A DNA stretch of 9,477 nucleotides from assembly GCA_000432015.1 (NCBI GenBank), contig HF985515.1, positions 27,601 to 37,077 of the forward strand, written 5' to 3'. The translations under genes and the position numbers were made by a program. Of the stretch, positions 6,003-9,477 are shown one piece after another. The stretch comes from Clostridium sp. CAG:1024. Its GTDB lineage: Bacteria; Bacillota; Clostridia; Christensenellales; CAG-138. Positions within the stretch are counted from its first letter, which is position 1; every line of letters begins with the position of its first letter. The notes beneath the pieces are model-generated. The model was not told the origin of the DNA. It ran no database searches and worked only from the letters and a program-made list of their open reading frames with translations.

Positions 6003-6872
6003 CTACGGGCGAAGCGTTTCCGCCTCGGAACGGATTGGGTGACGGTCATTATAGACGCACCAGAGCGTTATGGCTGCGACAACCAGAGCGCCGCTGACCA
6101 GGGAAAGCGTCCCCGGGAGCTCGCCAACGGTTAGAAACACCCAAACGGGGTTCAGGAGCGGCTCAAGCGTTGCGAGCAGGGAGCATGCCAGCGGCGGGCA
6201 GGCGCGCAGCGCCAAAGCGTATAAGATGTAAGAAACGCCGACCTGAAACACACCGAGCAAAAGGAGACAGCCTACGGTCTCGAGCGTGAATACCGGCGAG
6301 GTTGTAAGGAAAAAGGGGAGACCGATAAGCGCGCAAAGAAGCTGCGCCTGCAAAAAGCCGTTCAGTCGCTCCACTTCATCGGCATCGCCGGAAGCAACGA
6401 GGTTCAGCGTGAAGAAAAGCCCGGAAAATAGCGCGACAACATTTCCAATCGCCGCGCCCCCGCCGAGGTCGCCGAAAAAGAACATGCCGATCCCCAGCGT
6501 CGTGACGATCACAATGCCGTAATCCGCCGCACGGAACCGCTGCTTTCGGAAGATCGCGCAGTAGAGCAGAAAGAACATCGGCCCGGTGTATTGGATAACG
6601 ACGGCGTTGGCTGCGGTCGTGAGCTTCGTCGCGGAAACGAAACAAACAAATAGCCCGGCAACGCCGGTTGCGACGAGCAGAGTTTGCTTTGAGAGCTTGA
6701 AAGGAATGCGCCTGCATCGCATATAGAGGAAAATCGTAACCCCGGCGATCAGGCCGCGCGCGCCGACGAGCGCAATGGCATTCCAGGGAACGAGTTTGAT
6801 GAGCATACCGCCGGTGCTCCAAAGCACTGCGCAAAGAAGCATCCGAAGGATCGCCCGATGCCGTTCGTTCAT
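6003..6872 (-). CDS. EamA/DMT-family permease
   Basis: This 289-residue integral membrane protein is built of two EamA repeats (about residues 7-134 and 140-273), giving ten predicted membrane helices, as is usual for drug/metabolite transporters of the RhaT/YdcZ/RarD superfamily. Visible marks include WSTGGMLIKLVPW at the first helix, IQYTGPMFFLLYC at the end of repeat one, and TLEPLLNPVWVFLTVGE in repeat two, where the E-P-P pattern is typical. The substrate is unknown; export of amino acids or metabolites is the common role. I chose the ATG at 6872, 22 bases after the stop of the acetyltransferase gene, with GGCGGGA just upstream as a weak ribosome site. An in-frame ATG at 6908 would overlap the upstream gene and add 12 polar residues. 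It is co-transcribed with the acetyltransferase. No clear terminator follows before the htpG promoter. Confidence 0.92.
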   Translation of the reverse strand: MNERHRAILRMLLCAVLWSTGGMLIKLVPWNAIALVGARGLIAGVTIFLYMRCRRIPFKLSKQTLLVATGVAGLFVCFVSATKLTTAANAVVIQYTGPMFFLLYCAIFRKQRFRAADYGIVIVTTLGIGMFFFGDLGGGAAIGNVVALFSGLFFTLNLVASGDADEVERLNGFLQAQLLCALIGLPFFLTTSPVFTLETVGCLLLLGVFQVGVSYILYALALRACPPLACSLLATLEPLLNPVWVFLTVGELPGTLSLVSGALVVAAITLWCVYNDRHPIRSEAETLRP

Positions 6873-6894
6873 GTGTCCCGCCGAATAGCCTTGC

Positions 6895-7344
6895 TTAGGA
6901 TCGATCATGAAGCATCTGCGCATACCCGAGCGGCGAAAATCCGTTTCGACGATACAGCGCGGCTGCACGGACATTGTCCGGCTCGACCTCCAGACGGATG
7001 GCCTTGACGCCCGCGGGCAATTCATCGTTCAGGCAGCGGAGAAAGCGACTGCCGATCCCAAGCCCCTGATATGCGGGGCGCACATACAGCTCGTCCAGCC
7101 ATGCTGCAAGACCGCCTGCCTCCTGCGAGAAATAGTAGAAAACGAGCGCATATCCTGCGATACGCTCATCCGTCTCGGATACGGTCAATAGCCAGCCGTC
7201 CAGGTACGGACTGTCGGCCATGAGTTCGTCAAAGGCAGCGGAAAAGTGTGTTTCCGGTACGGCGTGAAGCACAGCCGGAGAAGCATAGAACTCCTTTGCA
7301 AGCGTGAGATAGGTCTCCCGATCCTCGGGACAAAATCGTCGCAT
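6895..7344 (-). CDS. GNAT family N-acetyltransferase
   Basis: This 149-residue soluble enzyme should move an acetyl group from acetyl-CoA to an amine; the acceptor is unknown. Motif A is clear: LDELYVRPAYQGLGIGSRFL (83-102), with the pyrophosphate-binding QGLGIG at 93-98. It is followed by LEVEPDNVRAAALYRRNGF (118-136), including Y131, the usual general-acid position. The N-terminal beta-alpha part (MRRFCPEDRETYLTL) is typical. The start at 7344 is fixed by AAGGAG (7358-7353), eight bases upstream; a longer in-frame start at 7410 would put this ribosome site inside the gene. It is the first gene of a two-gene unit with the EamA permease, which suggests that substrate modification and efflux might be linked, though that link is inference. 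Confidence 0.93.
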   Translation of the reverse strand: MRRFCPEDRETYLTLAKEFYASPAVLHAVPETHFSAAFDELMADSPYLDGWLLTVSETDERIAGYALVFYYFSQEAGGLAAWLDELYVRPAYQGLGIGSRFLRCLNDELPAGVKAIRLEVEPDNVRAAALYRRNGFSPLGYAQMLHDRS

Positions 7345-7415
7345 TCGTATAACTCCTTCCCGCACGGACGCAGATGCCGGGTACTGGTCGGCGGTCGGCC
7401 GCGCAAACAAAGGTA

Positions 7416-7444
7416 ATCATATCAAAAGCGCGTTGTTCTGGCAA
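7416..7444 (-). promoter_or_regulatory. Promoter of the GNAT-EamA unit
   Basis: On the - strand -35 TTGCCA (7444-7439), a 17-base spacer and -10 TATGAT (7421-7416) lie about 70 bases upstream of the acetyltransferase ATG. The spacing is ideal and each box differs from consensus at one position. Confidence 0.75.
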
Positions 7445-7476
7445 GACGAATACGTCACCCAAAATAACAAAATGAG

Positions 7477-7505
7477 TTGACAATAGAACAATAGAATCCT
7501 ATACT
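7477..7505 (+). promoter_or_regulatory. Promoter of bioY
   Basis: A perfect -35 TTGACA (7477-7482), a 17-base spacer and -10 TATACT (7500-7505) end 30 bases before the bioY ATG. The spacer contains an 8-bp tandem repeat, acaataga at 7480-7487 and 7488-7495. I could not see a classic two-half BirA box in this region. Confidence 0.88.
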
Positions 7506-7535
7506 GTTGAAAAAAAGCGTTGGGAAGGACAGGAC

Positions 7536-8096
7536 ATGTATCGGACGAATACGTTTGGCAGCGCAAGAGAATTGTCGAAAATCGGGCTTGCGGCGGCATT
7601 GATTGCAATTTCTTCCTGGATCAGTATCCCGGCAACCGTGCCGTTCACGATGCAAACCTTTATGGTGTTTCTCGTTTGTGCCTTGTTGGGCGGAAAGCGG
7701 GGAACATACGCCGTACTTGTATATCTTCTGCTCGGCGCGTTCGGTCTGCCGGTGTTTTCCGGCTTCCGCGGCGGATTTCAAGCGCTTGTCGGTCCAACGG
7801 GCGGTTATCTGGTCGGTTTTCTTGCAGCTGCGCTGCTGCTGTGGGCGACGGAGCGCCTTCACAGAAGAAACCCTTGGCCTCTTGCGGCGTGTATGCTGCT
7901 CGGACTATTTGTCTGCTATGCCTTCGGAACGGCTTGGTATATGACCATGCAAAAAGCGGAGTGGGCAAAAGCGACAGTGACCTCCGTTTTGACCGTCATG
8001 GTATTCCCATACCTGATCCCGGATCTCATCAAAATCGCGTTGGCGGTCGTTCTGTCGGAGAAGCTGCGCCGCGTTCTCGGCGGCATTTTGGATTAG
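7536..8096 (+). CDS. bioY: Biotin ECF transporter S component BioY
   Basis: This 186-residue, six-helix membrane protein binds biotin and, with an energy-coupling factor module (EcfAA'T), imports it. Family marks are VPFTMQTF (35-42), LLGGKRGTYAVLVYLLLGAFG (50-70), PVFSGFRGGFQ followed by GPTGGYLVGF (86-95), and the C-terminal FPYLIPDLIKIALA with D163 and K166. No ECF ATPase or T gene is visible, so it probably uses a shared ECF module. GGGAAGGA at 7522-7529 precedes the ATG by six bases. It converges on birA, and the stop codons overlap (8093-8096). The pairing of a biotin importer with the biotin ligase/repressor suggests BirA control of bioY, but no consensus operator was found in the upstream region. 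Confidence 0.96.
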   Translation: MYRTNTFGSARELSKIGLAAALIAISSWISIPATVPFTMQTFMVFLVCALLGGKRGTYAVLVYLLLGAFGLPVFSGFRGGFQALVGPTGGYLVGFLAAALLLWATERLHRRNPWPLAACMLLGLFVCYAFGTAWYMTMQKAEWAKATVTSVLTVMVFPYLIPDLIKIALAVVLSEKLRRVLGGILD

Positions 8097-9067
8097 GACG
8101 AAGCGTCTTGCAGGCGGAGCGTGATTTCACCGCTGCGCAGGACCTCCGACGTGCCGTCGTCAAACGTGACCATGAGACCGCCGTGGTCGTCGATCCCCGT
8201 CGCGAGCGCATCAAAGGCGGAATCCCCGCGGAAAAAGCGTACACGGCGGCCGAGCACGAGCGAGCAGCGCCGGTAGTCGGCAAGATAGGATTTCTCGGCG
8301 GGAGCGGCGGCAAAGCCCGAAAGCTCAGAAACGATTTCAGCGATGAATTGATTTTTAGTGCAGCGCAGCGCGCCCAGCGCACCGGCCGTTTCTTTGAGTT
8401 CTTCCGGGAAACCGCTCGTTGACAGATTGAGACCGATCCCGACAACAACGCTTTCCACCGTGCCGCTCTCCAGCCCGGTGACGGCCTCGGTCAAGATCCC
8501 CGCGATCTTTCGATCCCCGAGGTAGACATCATTGACCCACTTGATTTTCGGCGCAGCGTCCGAATACCGTTCGATCGCACGCACGACGGCGACTGCGGCA
8601 GCTGCGGTCAGGGAGATCAAATCGGAAGCATCGCCCTTGGGGTGGAGGACGAGCGAGAAATAGACGCCGGTTTCCGCCGGCGAGTAGAAACTGCGCCCGC
8701 GGCGGCCGCGCCCGCCCGTCTGCTGCTCGGCGGCAAGCAGAGCGTCCCCGCTCAACCCTGCGGCAAGCAAGCGCTTTGCCTCACTGTTGGTCGAGTCGAT
8801 GACGTCATAGCAAAAGACCTCGCACGAACAGCCCCTTTCGCCAAGCGCAGCGCGCAGTCCGGCGGCGGAAATTCTGTCCGTACTGTCTGCAAGACGGTAT
8901 CCGCGGCGCGGTGCGGAACGAATGTCGTATCCATCGGAGCGCAGGGACTCGACCGCCTTCCAAACGGCGTTGCGCGATACGCCGAGCCACGCTGCAAGCG
9001 CCTGACCGGAAAGATCTTCGCCGCGGTGTGATTCCAGCGCATAGAGTAGTGCATCCCGAAGCTGCAT
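8093..9067 (-). CDS. birA: Bifunctional biotin--[acetyl-CoA-carboxylase] ligase / biotin operon repressor BirA
   Basis: This 324-residue cytosolic protein activates biotin as biotinyl-5'-AMP and attaches it to carrier proteins. A winged-helix DNA-binding domain occupies residues 1-60 (ALAAWLGVSRNAVWKAVESL, then the wing RRGYRL), so this is the regulatory class II type. The catalytic core has DVIDSTNSEA (88-97), the biotinyl-AMP loop GGRGRRGR (118-125), KIKWVNDVYLGDRKIAGIL (174-192, with K187) and GIGLNL (210-215). The SH3-like C-terminal domain spans about 268-320. GGAGG (9080-9076) lies eight bases before the ATG. It has its own promoter and overlaps bioY tail to tail by 4 bp. It likely senses biotin and represses biotin uptake or synthesis genes elsewhere and perhaps bioY. 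Confidence 0.97.
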   Translation of the reverse strand: MQLRDALLYALESHRGEDLSGQALAAWLGVSRNAVWKAVESLRSDGYDIRSAPRRGYRLADSTDRISAAGLRAALGERGCSCEVFCYDVIDSTNSEAKRLLAAGLSGDALLAAEQQTGGRGRRGRSFYSPAETGVYFSLVLHPKGDASDLISLTAAAAVAVVRAIERYSDAAPKIKWVNDVYLGDRKIAGILTEAVTGLESGTVESVVVGIGLNLSTSGFPEELKETAGALGALRCTKNQFIAEIVSELSGFAAAPAEKSYLADYRRCSLVLGRRVRFFRGDSAFDALATGIDDHGGLMVTFDDGTSEVLRSGEITLRLQDASS

Positions 9068-9095
9068 ACCATTGCCTCCAAAGCTCTATGATGCT

Positions 9096-9281
9096 CTATT
9101 GTAGCATACGGGGCATGTATCGGCAAATCAAAGCGTCCGCATGACCGATCGAATCACCCGTAAAGGAGTACGCCTCGCGCCGGGTACTGTCGACAATGGA
9201 CATCGCATTCTGCCCCAAAGCAGAGCTTAGTCTGCATGCGACATATTTACAGTTTCCCGTTGCAGAAAAGTATAAGATCAT
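9096..9281 (-). pseudogene. Truncated flavodoxin-like (EFR1-type) gene, N-terminal fragment
   Basis: From ATG 9281, with GGAGG (9292-9288) six bases upstream, 61 codons run to TAG at 9096-9098. Residues 1-36 read MILYFSATGNCKYVACRLSS, then ALGQNAMSIVDSTRRE, which matches the start of EFR1-family proteins (flavodoxin fold fused to a 4Fe-4S ferredoxin). FSATGN (5-10) is the FMN phosphate-binding loop. From about residue 42 the similarity is lost (HADALICRYMPRMLQ), and neither the rest of the flavodoxin fold nor the CxxCxxCxxxCP ferredoxin cysteines are present. Intact family members are roughly 250-270 residues, so this is probably a 3'-truncated remnant. The preserved ribosome site and a perfect TTGACA (9339-9334), though with a poor -10, leave open that a short peptide is still made. 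Confidence 0.6.
9098..9126 (-). promoter_or_regulatory. Promoter of birA
   Basis: On the - strand -35 TTGCCG (9126-9121), a 17-base spacer and -10 TACAAT (9103-9098) lie 31 bases upstream of the birA ATG. The whole promoter sits inside the 3' part of the truncated flavodoxin-like frame at 9096-9281, and the TAG of that frame overlaps the -10. Confidence 0.72.
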
Positions 9282-9354
9282 CTGGTTCCTCCACGTTGTG
9301 TGACGTAAAGAGCATCTTAGCGGCATCCTGCCATGTCAATAGCGCCTATATGAA

Positions 9355-9385
9355 ACGGTCGCAGCAGGGGAACCGCTGCGACCGT
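9355..9385 (-). terminator. Strong hairpin, probable terminator of a gene beyond the right edge
   Basis: An 11-bp perfect stem, acggtcgcagc (9355-9365) and gctgcgaccgt (9375-9385), has a 9-base loop. On the - strand the tail is tttcatat, a weak T-tract; on the + strand there is no T-run. It lies 24 bases after the TAA of the partial - strand frame, so termination of that gene is the best reading. Confidence 0.5.
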
Positions 9386-9409
9386 GCTTTGCAGATCCGA
9401 CGGCGCCTT

Positions 9410-9477
9410 TTATATCGCGATCCCGAGATCGCGCACAAAGAAACCGATCACTGTTTGTTCTGCCTGTATTCCTGCTG
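9410..9477 (-). CDS. Possible 3' end of an unidentified - strand gene (partial)
   Basis: The frame ending at TAA 9412-9410 gives a 21-residue tail, AGIQAEQTVIGFFVRDLGIAI, with alternating hydrophobic character that looks like a real protein end, and it is followed 24 bases later by a terminator-like hairpin. I do not recognise the family. An alternative - strand frame ends earlier (QQEYRQNKQ, stop at about 9448) and cannot be excluded. Too little sequence is present for a function. Confidence 0.33.
   Translation of the reverse strand, partial: AGIQAEQTVIGFFVRDLGIAI

Noticed and set aside
7470..7535. A BirA box or biotin-related operator upstream of bioY
   Set aside because: I looked for two inverted TTGTNAACC-type halves 14-16 bases apart and found none; only direct repeats are present.
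7520..8422. A 300-codon + strand frame spanning bioY and the 3' end of birA
   Set aside because: It is out of frame with the clear bioY protein and antisense to birA, with no motif of its own.
1..9477. CRISPR array, riboswitch, prophage or toxin-antitoxin module
   Set aside because: No spaced direct-repeat series, no recognisable riboswitch core in the 5' regions, and no phage or toxin-antitoxin protein motifs on either strand.

Overview
The window reads as the chromosome of a mid-GC Bacillota, most likely a member of the Clostridia. The reasons are strong GGAGG-type ribosome sites, textbook TTGACA/TATAAT-type promoters, a CIRCE operator on htpG, an elongator tRNA-Met very like the Bacillus one, a C_GCAxxG_C_C protein, and a bifunctional BirA next to bioY. 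The species cannot be named from this sequence. Most of the window is ordinary core and accessory metabolism. I did not find a convincing undescribed multi-gene system, but there are two patches of gene decay and several well-preserved regulatory sites.

Left part (1-2640, + strand): the 3' end of a CUT1-family sugar ABC permease, then a complete MalG-like permease, then an intracellular GH13 alpha-amylase-family enzyme with a C-terminal CBM20-like starch-binding domain. The genes overlap or nearly touch, so this is the distal end of a maltodextrin or starch-oligosaccharide uptake and breakdown operon. The solute-binding protein and the ATPase are not in view.

Middle left (2641-3294): about 650 bases without an intact gene. 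It holds the debris of at least one gene. A glycosyltransferase-4-like N-terminal fragment is the clearest piece, a 14-bp tandem duplication has shifted a frame, and there is a possible transposase relic. A hairpin with a T-rich tail closes this stretch.

Middle (3255-5942): an elongator tRNA-Met gene on the - strand with its own consensus promoter and terminator, a divergent small C_GCAxxG_C_C redox-type protein on the + strand, and convergent to it htpG (Hsp90) on the - strand. htpG ends in a strong terminator and starts under a perfect CIRCE operator, so HrcA control is expected.

Right (6003-9477): a two-gene - strand unit (GNAT acetyltransferase, then an EamA/DMT permease). Divergent from it is bioY, the biotin ECF-transporter S component, which runs convergently into birA; their stop codons overlap by 4 bp. 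Each of these three units has a promoter with a 17-bp spacer. Upstream of birA lies a truncated flavodoxin-like (EFR1-type) reading frame with a good ribosome site, whose 3' part now carries the birA promoter. The right edge holds a strong hairpin and what is probably the 3' end of another - strand gene.
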